DNA of 64,000 bases from Aromatoleum toluolicum. GTDB taxonomy: Bacteria > Pseudomonadota > Gammaproteobacteria > Burkholderiales > Rhodocyclaceae. Positions 17,798 through 26,405 of the stretch are shown in pieces (position 1 is the stretch's first letter; each line of letters begins with the position of its first letter). Under the pieces are notes generated by a model, which was not told the DNA's origin, made no database searches, and worked only from the letters and a program-made list of their open reading frames with translations. The stretch lies in NCBI RefSeq assembly GCF_012911005.2, contig NZ_WTVS01000010.1:48244-112243 (forward strand), read 5' to 3'. A program made the position numbers and the translations under genes.

Positions 17798-18799
17798 TCA
17801 GGGACGGCCCGAGCGGCCGGCCTTGACTTCGTCGTACCAGAACTCGTGGTGCTCCCTGGCCCAGGTCTCGTCGACGTAGCCAGTCTTCATCGACTGGTAG
17901 GCACCTTCGACGCCTATCGTGCCCATGTAGATATGGCCCAGCGACAGGGCGATCAGGACGATCGCGCCGACGCCGTGGACGATGTTCGCGAGCTGCATGG
18001 TCGCGCGCGTCTGGCCGAAGTTGGGGAAGTCCATCACGAGGCCGGAGCCGGCGACGATCAGGCCGAGGAAGGTCACGCCGATCCAGAACCAGGTCTTCTC
18101 GCCGAAGTTGAAGCGCCCCGAAGGCACGTGCTCGCCGCTGGCGATGCCGCCGGCCTTGCGGATCCACACGCTGTCGACCGCCTGCCACACGTTGTCGCGC
18201 AGGAAGGCGACGATCATCAGCAGCGTGAACACACCGAACACCGGGCCGATGTAGTTGTGCACGGTCTTGCCCGCCCACAACAATCCGCCGAGCACCGCAT
18301 TGCCGAACACCGGCTCGATGAAGTGCTTGCCGAACAGGATCAGCACGCCGGTGATCCCGAGCACGACGAAGCTGATCGCGGTGCCCCAGTGCACGACGCG
18401 CTCGAAGGTGCTGAAGCGCTGCATCCTGCGCCCGGTCGGCGCGCCGTGCAGCTTCACCGCGCCCTTCACCGCGAAGAACAGCCCGATCGCGGTGGGCACG
18501 ACCAGCAGCAGGACGCCGCCCCAGAACGTGATCGGGCCGTTGCGCCACTGGCGCCACGCCTGGCCTTCGGTCTGGATCAGCACGCCGGTTTCGGGGCCGC
18601 GCACGGTGGTGAAGTGCGCCTCGCCCGAGCGCACCTCGCGCCACACCGGTGCGTTGTTGAGCGGCTGCGCCTGCTGGCGCTCGACCTGCGCGGCGGCCGG
18701 AGCGGCCTGCGCCAGCACCGACCCGCTGCCCAGCATGAACAGCCATGCCACCAGCGCCAGCAGCCCGAAGCCGCTGCGCCGTCCGAGGATTGTGCTCAT
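17798..18799 (-). CDS. Formate dehydrogenase cytochrome b subunit (gamma)
   Basis: This 333-residue protein is the membrane cytochrome b556-type subunit of a respiratory formate dehydrogenase. After a signal-like N-terminus (GLLALVAWLFMLGSGSVLAQA) and a roughly 80-residue periplasmic domain come four main membrane helices with candidate haem histidines: RVVHWGTA (helix I), KTVHNYIGP (II) and NIVHGVGA/SLGHIYMG (III-IV). It anchors FdhAB and passes electrons to quinone. ATG at 18799 was chosen because GAGGAGG lies 6 nt ahead; the frame is open for 44 more codons upstream. It is the last gene of the structural cluster. FdnI/FdoI lack the long N-terminal domain; this longer type is the FdhC form. 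Confidence 0.92.
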   Translation of the reverse strand: MSTILGRRSGFGLLALVAWLFMLGSGSVLAQAAPAAAQVERQQAQPLNNAPVWREVRSGEAHFTTVRGPETGVLIQTEGQAWRQWRNGPITFWGGVLLLVVPTAIGLFFAVKGAVKLHGAPTGRRMQRFSTFERVVHWGTAISFVVLGITGVLILFGKHFIEPVFGNAVLGGLLWAGKTVHNYIGPVFGVFTLLMIVAFLRDNVWQAVDSVWIRKAGGIASGEHVPSGRFNFGEKTWFWIGVTFLGLIVAGSGLVMDFPNFGQTRATMQLANIVHGVGAIVLIALSLGHIYMGTIGVEGAYQSMKTGYVDETWAREHHEFWYDEVKAGRSGRP

Positions 18800-18809
18800 G
18801 GCCGCCTCC

Positions 18810-19034
18810 TCATTCGACACGCTTGTATTCATTCTGCGCGCGGACGCGGTTGCGCTGGGCCTGCTCCCAGGCGCCCTTGTCGCCCTTGAACGTTCCGCCC
18901 TCCCACGGCCGCGTGTCGGCCTTGCCGGCATACTTGCCCTGCTCGAACTTGCCGACCTGCGGCTGCTCGCTGCAGCCGGCGAGGAAGGCGGCCGCGAGCG
19001 CGGCAGCGATCACGTACGGAATGCGCGTTGTCAT
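18810..19034 (-). CDS. Small lipoprotein inside the formate dehydrogenase operon
   Basis: A 74-residue protein has a lipoprotein signal: MTTRIPYVIAAALAAAFLAGC, lipobox LAGC with C21 as the acylation site. The mature part of 54 residues is polar and Gly/Lys/Trp-containing (TRPWEGGTFKGDKGAWEQAQ). Its start overlaps the fdhB stop as ATGA and it ends 10 bp before the cytochrome b gene, so it is translationally tied to the enzyme. I do not recognise a characterised family. The position argues for a periplasmic accessory or assembly role in the FdhABC complex; that is inference. Confidence 0.85.
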   Translation of the reverse strand: MTTRIPYVIAAALAAAFLAGCSEQPQVGKFEQGKYAGKADTRPWEGGTFKGDKGAWEQAQRNRVRAQNEYKRVE

Positions 19035-19636
19035 TTCGCCTCCTCCTTGTCCTTGCCGTAGGCGGTCATCCATCCCCAGGCCTCGACACCCTTGCCACGG
19101 CGCAGGACGCGGTCGCGGAAGATGTCCGAGAGTTCGGTCGCGTCGCCCGCGAGCAGCGCCTTGGTCGAGCACATCTCGGCGCACAGCGGCAGCTTGCCTT
19201 CGGCCAGCCGGTTGCGGCCGTACTTGTCGAACTCGGCCTGCGAGCCGTTCTCCTCGGGCCCGCCGGCGCAGAAGGTGCATTTGTCCATCTTGCCGCGCGC
19301 GCCGAAGGCCGCCGGGCCGTTGGGGAACTGCGGCGCACCGAAGGGACAGGCGTAGAAGCAGTAGCCGCAGCCGATGCAGCCGTCCTTGTCGTGCAGGACG
19401 ACGCCTTCCTCGGTCTGGTAGATCACGTTGGTCGGGCACACCGCGATGCACGGCGCGTCCGAACAGTGCATGCAGGCGACCGACATCGAGCGCTCGCCCG
19501 GCACCCCGTCGTTGATCGTGACGACGCGCCGGCGATTCACGCCCCACGGCACCTCGTGCTCGTTCTTGCAGGCGGTGACGCAGCCGTTGCACTCGATGCA
19601 GCGCTCGGCGTCACACAGGAATTTCATGCGTGCCAT
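19031..19636 (-). CDS. Formate dehydrogenase iron-sulfur subunit (beta)
   Basis: The 201-residue electron-transfer subunit carries four Cys clusters of the FdnH/HycB type: CDAERCIECNGCVTAC, CMHCSDAPCIAVCP, CIGCGYCFYACP, and CTFC with CAEMC, enough for four [4Fe-4S] centres. It links the catalytic subunit to cytochrome b. It lacks the C-terminal membrane helix of E. coli FdnH, so attachment must depend on the gamma subunit. Start ATG 19636 has an AGGAGGAAT ribosome site. It overlaps the small lipoprotein gene by 4 bp and is separated from fdhA by a 95-bp gap holding a hairpin repeat. Confidence 0.93.
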   Translation of the reverse strand: MARMKFLCDAERCIECNGCVTACKNEHEVPWGVNRRRVVTINDGVPGERSMSVACMHCSDAPCIAVCPTNVIYQTEEGVVLHDKDGCIGCGYCFYACPFGAPQFPNGPAAFGARGKMDKCTFCAGGPEENGSQAEFDKYGRNRLAEGKLPLCAEMCSTKALLAGDATELSDIFRDRVLRRGKGVEAWGWMTAYGKDKEEAK

Positions 19637-19654
19637 CTAATTATTCCTCCTAGG

Positions 19655-19729
19655 CCTTCCGCCGGGCCGCCCCAAGGACGGCCGCAGCCCCCTTGGGGGG
19701 CAGCGAACAAAGTGAGCGTGGGGGTCGTC
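19655..19729. repeat. Intergenic hairpin repeat between fdhA and fdhB
   Basis: The gap contains GC-rich dyads, notably CCCCC-TT-GGGGG at 19688-19699, followed by a GCAGCGAACAAAGTGAGCG stretch. This combination resembles a dispersed intergenic repeat I know from betaproteobacterial genomes. Only one copy is in the window. In this operon position it could act as an mRNA stabiliser or attenuator between subunits. Confidence 0.45.
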
Positions 19730-19731
19730 AT

Positions 19732-22638
19732 CTATGCCTTGGATACGCGGCACAGGGTGGTCTTGGTTTCCTGCATCATCGTCACCGAGTCGTAGCCGTA
19801 GGTCGTCGCGGTATTGACCGCCTCGCCGCGCACGATCGGGGCCGCCCCCTCGGGGTAGAACTTCAGCATGTCCTCGCCCTGCCACCAGCCGGAGAAGTGG
19901 AAGGGCAGGAACACCGTGCCCGGCGCAACGCGCTGCGTGACCTGGGCGCGCACTTTCAGCTTGGCCTTGGTCGGCGATTCGACCCAGATGTAGTCGCCGT
20001 TGCGGAAGCCGGCGTCGTTGGCGTCCTTGGGGTTTACCTCGGCGAACATCTCCTGCTGCAGCTCGGCGAGCCAAGGGTTGGAACGCGTTTCCTCGCCACC
20101 ACCCTCGTACTCGACGAGACGCCCCGAGGTCATGATCAACGGGTAGTCCTTCGAGATGTCCTTGACCTTCTCCTGCAGCGACTTGTACAGCGTCGGCAGG
20201 CGCCAGAACTTCATCTTGTCGTCGTGCGTGGGGTACTTCTCGACCAGATCCGGGCGCGGCGAGTAGATCGGCTCGCGGTGCAGCGGCACCGGATCGGGGA
20301 AGTTCCACACCAGCGCGCGCGCCTTGGCGTTGCCGAAGGGGTGCATGCCGTGGTTCTTCATCGCGACACGGATGATGCCGCCCGAGAGGTCGGTCTTCCA
20401 GTTCTTGCCTTCGGCGGCGGCCTTCTCGGCGTCGGTGAGCTCGTCCCACCAGCCGAGCTTCTTCAGCAGCACGTCGTCGAACTCGGGATAGCCCATCTGC
20501 AGCTCGGCGCCCTTGGAGGCGGAGCCTTCCTCGGCGAGCAGCGACACGCCGTCGCGCTCGACGCCGAAGTTGGCGCGGAAGTTGCCGCCGCCGTCCATCA
20601 CGTGCTTCGACGTGTCGTACAGGTTGGGCGTGCCGGGGTGCTTGAGTTCCGGCGTGCCGTAGCACGGCCAGGGCAGGCCGAAGTATTCGCCGTCGCACGG
20701 GCCGCCGTTGGCGCGCAGCGTCTTCACGTCAAAGGTCGCCATGTTCTGCATGTGCAGCTTCAGCCGCTCGGGCGACTGGCCGCTGTAGCCGATCGTGAAG
20801 GTGCCGCGGTTAATCTCGCGCAGGATGTCCTCGGGTACCGGCTCTTCCCAGCCCTGCTTGTCCTTCACCAGCGGGATGTTCTTCACCAGCTCGTCGGCGA
20901 AGCCGAACTTCTTCGCGAAGGCGTACATGATGGTGTGGTCGGGCTTGGACTCGAACAGCGGCTCGATGACCTTCTCGCGCCACTGCAGCGAACGGTTCGA
21001 CGCGGTAGCCGAGCCGGAGGTCTCGAACTGCGTGCACGCCGGCAGCAGATACACGCCGTCCTTCCTGACCATCGCCGCCATCGACGCGGTGGCCGACGGG
21101 TAGGGGTCGATGACGACCAGCGTGTCGAGCTTCTTCATCGCCTCGACCATTTCGGCGCCGCGCGTCTGCGAGTTCGGCGCGTGGCCCCAGTAGACCACCG
21201 CGCGCAGGTTGCCGCCGGGCTGGTCGATCGCGTCCGGGTTCTCAAGCACGCCGTCGATCCAGCGCGACACCGTGATGCCGGATTTGGTCATCAGGTCTTC
21301 CGACGCGTAGCGCGCCTTGACCCACTCGTAATCGACGCCCCACACCTTGCACCAGTGCTTCCACGAGCCCGCGGCGAGGCCGTAGTAGCCGGGCAGCGAG
21401 TCGGGGTTGGGGCCGACGTCGGTCGCGCCCTGCACGTTGTCGTGGCCGCGGAAGATGTTCGTTCCGCCGCCCGCGACGCCGACGTTGCCGAGCACCAGCT
21501 GCAGGATGCACATCGCGCGCACGTTGGCGTTGCCGACGGTGTGCTGGGTCTGGCCCATGCACCACACGACCGTCGAGGGGCGGTTCTTCGCCAGCGTCTC
21601 GGCGACCGTACGCACCTGCTCCTCGGGAATGCCGGTGACTTCCTGCACCTTGTCCGGCGTCCACTTCGCGACTTCCTCGCGCACCTTGTCGAGGCCGTAC
21701 ACGCGCTGGCGGATGTATTCCTGATCCTCCCAGCCGTTCTGGAAAATGTGGTACAGCATGCCCCAGATGAAGGAGATGTCGGTGCCCGAGCGGATGCGCA
21801 CGTAGTAGTCGGCCTTCGCCGCGGTGCGCGTGAAGCGCGGATCGACGACGACCATCTTCGCGCCGTTCTCCTTGGCGTGCAGGATGTGCAGCAGCGACAC
21901 CGGATGCGCCTCGGCCGCGTTGGAGCCGATGAACAGCATCGCCTTCGCGTTCTGCATGTCGTTGTAGGAGTTCGTCATCGCGCCGTAACCCCAGGTGTTG
22001 GCGACGCCGGCGACGGTGGTCGAGTGGCAGATGCGCGCCTGGTGGTCCATGTTGTTCGTGCCGAAGAAGGACACGAACTTGCGCAGCAGATAGGCCTGCT
22101 CGTTGCTGTGCTTCGACGAGCCGATCCAGTACACGGCATCCGGGCCGGACTCCGTGCGGATCTTCAGCAGGCGGTCGCCGACTTCCTGGATCGCCTGGTC
22201 CCACGTGATCTTCTGGTACTTGCCGTCGACGAGCTTCATCGGGTATTTCAGGCGGTGCTCGCCGTGGCCGTGCTCGCGGATCGAGGCGCCCTTGGCGCAG
22301 TGCGCGCCGAGGTTGATCGGCGAGTCGAACACCGGCTCCTGGCGGATCCACACGCCGTTCTTGACCACGGCGTCGATCGCGCAGCCGACCGAGCAGTGCG
22401 TGCACACGGTGCGCCGCACGCTCGTGTCGCCGGCCGCGCCCGCCGCTTCGGGGCTCGCCGCGTCGGCGCTGCCGATCAGGTTGTAGGGCAGCTGCGCGGC
22501 CAGCGCGCCGGCGCCCACGCCGAGGCCCGAGCGCTTGAGGAAGGTGCGCCGGTCCATGGTCTGGCCGAAGTGCCGTGCCGCCGAGCTGCGCAGCTGACGG
22601 GCGGCGCCCGTCGCCTGGGTGGATTTCCTCGTAAGCAT
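19732..22638 (-). CDS. fdhA: Formate dehydrogenase catalytic subunit (molybdopterin, Cys-type)
   Basis: The 968-residue protein is the bis-MGD catalytic subunit. It has a Tat signal (DRRTFLKRSGLGVG, residues 29-42), a [4Fe-4S] site C79-x2-C82-x3-C86 with C114, and the molybdenum-ligand region DHQARICHSTTVAGVAN. The ligand at C204 is encoded by TGC, so this is the cysteine and not the selenocysteine form. It oxidises formate to CO2 in the periplasm after Tat export with FdhB. ATG 22638 has GGGGGA upstream; an internal Met at 28 would also keep the Tat motif. It lies 14 bp after the Tat-target gene. Confidence 0.95.
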   Translation of the reverse strand: MLTRKSTQATGAARQLRSSAARHFGQTMDRRTFLKRSGLGVGAGALAAQLPYNLIGSADAASPEAAGAAGDTSVRRTVCTHCSVGCAIDAVVKNGVWIRQEPVFDSPINLGAHCAKGASIREHGHGEHRLKYPMKLVDGKYQKITWDQAIQEVGDRLLKIRTESGPDAVYWIGSSKHSNEQAYLLRKFVSFFGTNNMDHQARICHSTTVAGVANTWGYGAMTNSYNDMQNAKAMLFIGSNAAEAHPVSLLHILHAKENGAKMVVVDPRFTRTAAKADYYVRIRSGTDISFIWGMLYHIFQNGWEDQEYIRQRVYGLDKVREEVAKWTPDKVQEVTGIPEEQVRTVAETLAKNRPSTVVWCMGQTQHTVGNANVRAMCILQLVLGNVGVAGGGTNIFRGHDNVQGATDVGPNPDSLPGYYGLAAGSWKHWCKVWGVDYEWVKARYASEDLMTKSGITVSRWIDGVLENPDAIDQPGGNLRAVVYWGHAPNSQTRGAEMVEAMKKLDTLVVIDPYPSATASMAAMVRKDGVYLLPACTQFETSGSATASNRSLQWREKVIEPLFESKPDHTIMYAFAKKFGFADELVKNIPLVKDKQGWEEPVPEDILREINRGTFTIGYSGQSPERLKLHMQNMATFDVKTLRANGGPCDGEYFGLPWPCYGTPELKHPGTPNLYDTSKHVMDGGGNFRANFGVERDGVSLLAEEGSASKGAELQMGYPEFDDVLLKKLGWWDELTDAEKAAAEGKNWKTDLSGGIIRVAMKNHGMHPFGNAKARALVWNFPDPVPLHREPIYSPRPDLVEKYPTHDDKMKFWRLPTLYKSLQEKVKDISKDYPLIMTSGRLVEYEGGGEETRSNPWLAELQQEMFAEVNPKDANDAGFRNGDYIWVESPTKAKLKVRAQVTQRVAPGTVFLPFHFSGWWQGEDMLKFYPEGAAPIVRGEAVNTATTYGYDSVTMMQETKTTLCRVSKA

Positions 22639-22652
22639 CGCCTGTCCCCCGC

Positions 22653-22859
22653 CTAGATGCGCGCAGTGCGGTAGTAGTTGCGCGCGTGCTCGCTGACGCC
22701 GCGCTCCGCCCCGGTGTCGCCCGCCGCCTGCGCGAGCGGGGCGGCGACCGCGGCCGGCTTGCCGGCAACCGTCGCGACGGCCGCTGCGGCAGCGGCGCCG
22801 CCGGCGCCGAGGGTCAGCAGGAAATGACGGCGCTGCAGGCCGGATTTCTTGTCTTCCAT
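22653..22859 (-). CDS. Formate dehydrogenase region Tat-target protein
   Basis: This 68-residue protein consists mainly of a twin-arginine signal (QRRHFLLTLGAGGAAAAAAVATVAG) and a short tail with SEHARNYYRTARI. It matches a small conserved family found only beside formate dehydrogenase genes and described as a region Tat target (TIGR02811, by recollection). The conserved tail suggests it is retained rather than being a mere leader. It sits between the TorD-like chaperone (52 bp) and fdhA (14 bp). Its role is unknown; a co-exported assembly factor is a reasonable inference. Confidence 0.88.
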   Translation of the reverse strand: MEDKKSGLQRRHFLLTLGAGGAAAAAAVATVAGKPAAVAAPLAQAAGDTGAERGVSEHARNYYRTARI

Positions 22860-22911
22860 GGTCCTTCTCCCGTATCGGATCGCTCGGCCGGCCCAGCGGA
22901 CCGGAGGCGAC

Positions 22912-23556
22912 CTACTCCATTGCGAAAGCTTCGCTCTCGATGTCGAAAAACGCCCGCATCAGTGCACCGGCGCGGGCATAGAACCGTGCCTGCGGCGCCG
23001 CGGCGAGGGCGTCGGCGAGGCGCACGTACCAGGGCTGCAGGTGACGGATGAAAAAGCGGCGCTGCCGCGCGAGGCCGGCCTCGTCGGGGCCGGTGAGCAC
23101 GAGGTGGCGCATGACCTCGGCGAGCGCGGCGATGTGGTCCTCGGTCTCGGCGACGCCGGGACGGCGCGCGAGGCCGAGTTCGGCGAGATCGTCGCGCAGC
23201 TCGGCGAGCGGCTCCTCCATCAGGAAGCCCGCGAGGTAGAAGGACCCGAAGAGCATCACGTCGGGCCGCCCGATGCCGTAGAACAGGGCGTCGTATTCGG
23301 CATGCACGGCGGCCGCGTCGCTGCCCGCGGCGATCTCGCCGAGCCCCGTCCAGGCGGCCGCGAACGGCGTGTCGCCCGTGCCGAGCACGCGCGCCGAGGC
23401 GACCAGCGCGCCGAGCAGCGGGGCCTCCGGCGCGGCGAAGAAGAGATTGCCCAGCAGCGCATAGTGGTGCGCGCGCGCGCGGTCCTCGTCGCTGAGCACC
23501 GGTACGTCGTCGGGCGCCGGCTGCTGCGGCTGGAAGATCGTGGCAGGGGCGTTCAT
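22912..23556 (-). CDS. TorD-family molybdoenzyme chaperone
   Basis: The 214-residue protein is an all-helical TorD/DmsD-family chaperone, with the conserved signature region EYDALFYGIGRPDVMLFGSFY at about residues 87-107 and HLQPWYVRLADAL near 173. Such proteins bind the Tat signal of a molybdoenzyme and hold it back until the cofactor is inserted. Its start overlaps the polyferredoxin stop as ATGA, and fdhA lies two genes downstream, so FdhA is the obvious client. Confidence 0.88.
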   Translation of the reverse strand: MNAPATIFQPQQPAPDDVPVLSDEDRARAHHYALLGNLFFAAPEAPLLGALVASARVLGTGDTPFAAAWTGLGEIAAGSDAAAVHAEYDALFYGIGRPDVMLFGSFYLAGFLMEEPLAELRDDLAELGLARRPGVAETEDHIAALAEVMRHLVLTGPDEAGLARQRRFFIRHLQPWYVRLADALAAAPQARFYARAGALMRAFFDIESEAFAME

Positions 23557-25619
23557 TCGGTCATGTCCCAGGCTTTGGTGCCGTTCTCGTTTTCCATCAG
23601 GTCGATCACGCGGCAATCGGCGCACATCTGCAGGCGCCTGCGCTGCGCCTCGGCGGCGAACATCGAGTGGCCGGCAAGGCGCGCAAGCATCGTGTCGATG
23701 ATCGGCTTCGCGCCCATCGCCGCGCCGCAGCGCACGCAATGGAAGATCTCGGCCTCCTTCAGCGGCACCACGCGGCGCGCCGCGTCGTCGAGCAGCAGGC
23801 GCGGCGTGAGCGCGATGGCGTTCTCGGGACAGGCGTTCGCGCATAGTCCGCACTGCACGCAGCTCTTCTCGAGAAAGCCGAGGCGCATCGCGTCCGTCGC
23901 GGCACTCAAGGCCCCGGTCGGACAGGTGCCGACGCAGGCCATGCACAGCGTGCAGGCATCGCTGACCGCGACGGCGCCGAAGGGGGCGCCGGCCCGCAGC
24001 GCGATTTCAACGACCGGCACGGGTGCCAGCGCGTGCAGGTGGCGCAACGCGAGGTCCAGCGTGTCGCGCTTGCGCGCCACGAGGCGGAAAGTCGCCGGGC
24101 GGCTCACGCCCTGCGCGGGCGTCCAGTCCCACAGCGCGGATTCGAGTTCGGGCCAGTCGCCGGCGTCGATCACGCGGACGTGCTCGCCGCCGTAGCCGAG
24201 GCCGGAGAGGATCGCCTGCGCATGCGCGGCCTGCGCGCGCAGCGGCGCCGCGTCGTGCGTGCCGGCCGCGAGCACGGCGACCTGGCAGGCGCCGAGCGCG
24301 AGACTGCCGAGCATCAGGTCGAGGCCCACCGCGTCGGCGCTCCAGGTTTCGAGCGGAATCACGCGCGCCGGTAGCCCCTTGCCGCGGCGCGCGAGCCGCT
24401 CGATCAGCGCGCGACCGGCCTCCGCCGAATGGAACAGCAGCGCGGGCGCCTCGCCGCCGGCGTCGCCGTACTCCCTATAGCGCGTCAGCACCGTCTTCAC
24501 GCGCAGGCCGAGGTCCTCGACGCGCGGATACTGCGACGCGAGCGCACCCGTCGGACACACCGTGGAACAGGTGCCGCAGCCCTGGCACAGGTAAGGATCG
24601 ACGCGTACCGTGTCGCCCGCCGACGTGATCGCCTCGGCCGAACAGGACTCGATGCAGGCCGTGCAGCCGATCTTGCGCGAGCGGCTGTGCGCGCACAGCT
24701 TGGGGTCGAGCGCGACGTAGCGCGGCTTCTCGAATTCGCCAATGAGATCGCCCAGCGCCTGCGCCGCGAGCGCCTGGTCGAGCGGGTCGCGCCCCGGCGC
24801 GGCGTAGCCCTGCGGCGGCGAGACGCGCTGGATGAGCGGGTCGGGCGAGAGGTCCAGCACGAGGTCGAAGCGCCCTTCGCGGCGCGTGTCGGTGCGCGCA
24901 AAATCGATCGCGCCGACCGTGCCGCAGGCGCTCACGCACGCGCGGTGCGAGCGGCAGCGCGCCGCGTCGACCTGGTAGTCCCAGCCGATCGCGCCCTCGG
25001 GACAGGCGCGGATGCAGGCGTTGCAGCGCACGCACAGGTCGAGGTCGATGGGGTTGTGCTGCGACCACACGGCGTCGAAGGCGCCGAGGTGGCCGGAGAG
25101 CGTCACGCCCGCGCCGGACCACACCGGATAGCGCCGTTCGGTCGGCAGTTCGGCATCGCCGCTCGTGCCGGTGAGCAGCACGGACACGCCGAAGCGCACC
25201 GCCAGCCGCTCGGCCCAGCCCAGCGCCGCGCCCGCCTCGCCGACGATCAGCAGGCGATTGCCCGCCGCGAGCGTCACGCCCGCGACCGGCTCCGGCTCGG
25301 GCAGCATCGCCGCGGCGATCAGCGCCGCCATCTTGGGCGTCGCGCCCTGGCCTTCGGCGGACCAGCCGGCGTTCTCGCGCAGGTTGAAGAAATCGATGCG
25401 CATCATCGGCCGCTCCGCCGCCACTTCGGCGAACAGCGCAGCCTCCTGCGTACAGCCGACGAGCACGTCGCCGCACGCGAGCGCAGACTCGAACTCGCCG
25501 ATCTCACGCCGGCACAGTTCGTGATGGACTTTGAGCGGCACCGTGCTGCCCGCCGCGAGGGCTTTTTCATCGACCGCGAAACTGCGATTGCAGTCGCACA
25601 GCCTGAGCTGTCTCTCCAC
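23553..25619 (-). CDS. Polyferredoxin of the formate dehydrogenase region
   Basis: The 688-residue cytoplasmic protein has at least five ferredoxin-like Cys groups: CVRCNACIRACP (about residue 195), CRSHRACVSAC, CTACIESC with CQGCGTCSTVCP (about 330-365), CTLCMACVGTCP (about 560) and CVQCGLCANACP (about 590). A C-terminal CVRCG plus CADC pair looks like a zinc or rubredoxin-type site. No flavin or NAD motif was found. It starts with GTG at 25619 and lacks a strong SD. It is the first gene after the sigma-54-like promoter and overlaps the torD-like gene. Related proteins are annotated only as 4Fe-4S proteins near formate dehydrogenase; electron delivery or cofactor insertion are both possible. 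Confidence 0.88.
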   Translation of the reverse strand: MERQLRLCDCNRSFAVDEKALAAGSTVPLKVHHELCRREIGEFESALACGDVLVGCTQEAALFAEVAAERPMMRIDFFNLRENAGWSAEGQGATPKMAALIAAAMLPEPEPVAGVTLAAGNRLLIVGEAGAALGWAERLAVRFGVSVLLTGTSGDAELPTERRYPVWSGAGVTLSGHLGAFDAVWSQHNPIDLDLCVRCNACIRACPEGAIGWDYQVDAARCRSHRACVSACGTVGAIDFARTDTRREGRFDLVLDLSPDPLIQRVSPPQGYAAPGRDPLDQALAAQALGDLIGEFEKPRYVALDPKLCAHSRSRKIGCTACIESCSAEAITSAGDTVRVDPYLCQGCGTCSTVCPTGALASQYPRVEDLGLRVKTVLTRYREYGDAGGEAPALLFHSAEAGRALIERLARRGKGLPARVIPLETWSADAVGLDLMLGSLALGACQVAVLAAGTHDAAPLRAQAAHAQAILSGLGYGGEHVRVIDAGDWPELESALWDWTPAQGVSRPATFRLVARKRDTLDLALRHLHALAPVPVVEIALRAGAPFGAVAVSDACTLCMACVGTCPTGALSAATDAMRLGFLEKSCVQCGLCANACPENAIALTPRLLLDDAARRVVPLKEAEIFHCVRCGAAMGAKPIIDTMLARLAGHSMFAAEAQRRRLQMCADCRVIDLMENENGTKAWDMTE

Positions 25620-25658
25620 TTTGGATGGTCTGCCTGGCTGATTGAGGTGAACCAGGCC

Positions 25659-25675
25659 AAGCAGAGGACGTACCA
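25659..25675 (-). promoter_or_regulatory. Predicted sigma-54 (-24/-12) promoter for the formate dehydrogenase operon
   Basis: On the minus strand the sequence TGGTACGTCCTCTGCTT fits TGGCACG-N4-TTGCT with GG and GC exactly 10 nt apart and only two mismatches. It would place the transcript start near 25649, about 30 nt before the polyferredoxin GTG. It lies in the only long gap of the island. Confidence 0.65.
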
Positions 25676-25720
25676 GTGAAATGGTAGTAAAAGGACGCAG
25701 GAATCCCTGATTTACCGTAG

Positions 25721-25739
25721 AGAAAAGCCCGAAACCGGG
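25721..25739 (-). terminator. Short hairpin plus T-run after DUF3306
   Basis: On the minus strand CCCG-GTTT-CGGG is followed by CTTTTCT. It is a weak stem, but it sits between the DUF3306 stop and the sigma-54-like promoter, where it could end the DUF3305/3306 transcript. Confidence 0.35.
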
Positions 25740-25745
25740 TCAGCC

Positions 25746-25780
25746 GCGACAAAAAGTCGCAGCGTCCCCAAAATGTCGCA
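25746..25780. promoter_or_regulatory. GCGAC/GTCGC half-site cluster (candidate activator binding sites)
   Basis: GCGAC-AAAAA-GTCGC (25746-25760) is a perfect inverted repeat, and a further TGTCGCA lies at 25774-25780. The sites are about 70-105 bp upstream of the -24 element of the sigma-54-like promoter, the usual place for an enhancer. Binding by the NtrC-type regulator encoded at 29843-31231 is inferred. Confidence 0.5.
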
Positions 25781-25784
25781 TTTG

Positions 25785-26405
25785 CTACGCGCGATCCGCG
25801 GGCGTCGGGCCGCCGCTGCCGGGCTGCGCGGATGCTTCACCGTGCCTGCTCGGCGTCGCTCCGGCCGACGGTGCGCCGGGCGCCCCCTCCGCCGCCTGCG
25901 CATCCGACGTCGCCGCGGCAGGCGACTGACCGGCATCGGCATCGCCCACGGCCTGCGAAGCTGCAGGCTGCGCGGCGCTCTCCTGCGCATCCTCTTCCTT
26001 GAGCAGCATCTCGAACTGGCCCAACTTCTGCAGCATGTCGGCCGGGATCGGATCGCTGCCCGAGTAGTCGTCGATGTAGATGTCGAGCTTGTCCATGCGC
26101 TCGAAGTGGAAGTGCGGATCGCTGAAGAGCTTGCGCAGCGCCGCGCGGCGCAGCGACTCGCTGACCTCCTTCTTCATGAAGGCGCTGAAGTCCGCCGCGA
26201 GATCCAGGCTGTCGATGGGCGGCAGCGCGGCCTCCGCGGGCGAAGCCGGGGATCCGGCGTCCGCGGTCGGCGCCGCGGTCGGCGCCGCGGCGGGCGCGGC
26301 GCGGCCTTGCGCGGCCGGGGTCGCCGGCACCACCGGGGCCACGGGCTCGGCGGCGGCAGCGTCGCCGCGCTTCAGCCGCGACCAGCGTTCGAGGAACCGG
26401 CTCAC
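25785..26405 (-). CDS. DUF3306 protein
   Basis: The 206-residue protein starts at a GTG (26405) that overlaps the DUF3305 stop as GTGA and reads VSRFLERWSRLKRGD. It has an Ala/Pro-rich linker (about 18-65), a conserved core with SLDLAADFSAFMKKEVSE and LRKLFSDPHFHFERMDKLDIYIDDYSG (about 70-130), and a low-complexity Ala/Gly/Pro tail. This core is the DUF3306 signature. The family is found next to formate dehydrogenase genes; its role is unknown. No signal peptide is visible. Confidence 0.88.
   Translation of the reverse strand: MSRFLERWSRLKRGDAAAAEPVAPVVPATPAAQGRAAPAAAPTAAPTADAGSPASPAEAALPPIDSLDLAADFSAFMKKEVSESLRRAALRKLFSDPHFHFERMDKLDIYIDDYSGSDPIPADMLQKLGQFEMLLKEEDAQESAAQPAASQAVGDADAGQSPAAATSDAQAAEGAPGAPSAGATPSRHGEASAQPGSGGPTPADRA

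Noticed and set aside
22027..22029. Possible selenocysteine codon in fdhA
   Set aside because: The ligand codon is TGC (Cys), so no SECIS or recoding is needed.
19693..22656. 987-codon frame antisense to fdhA
   Set aside because: Shadow frame; no start signal, no domain, and fdhA on the other strand is complete.
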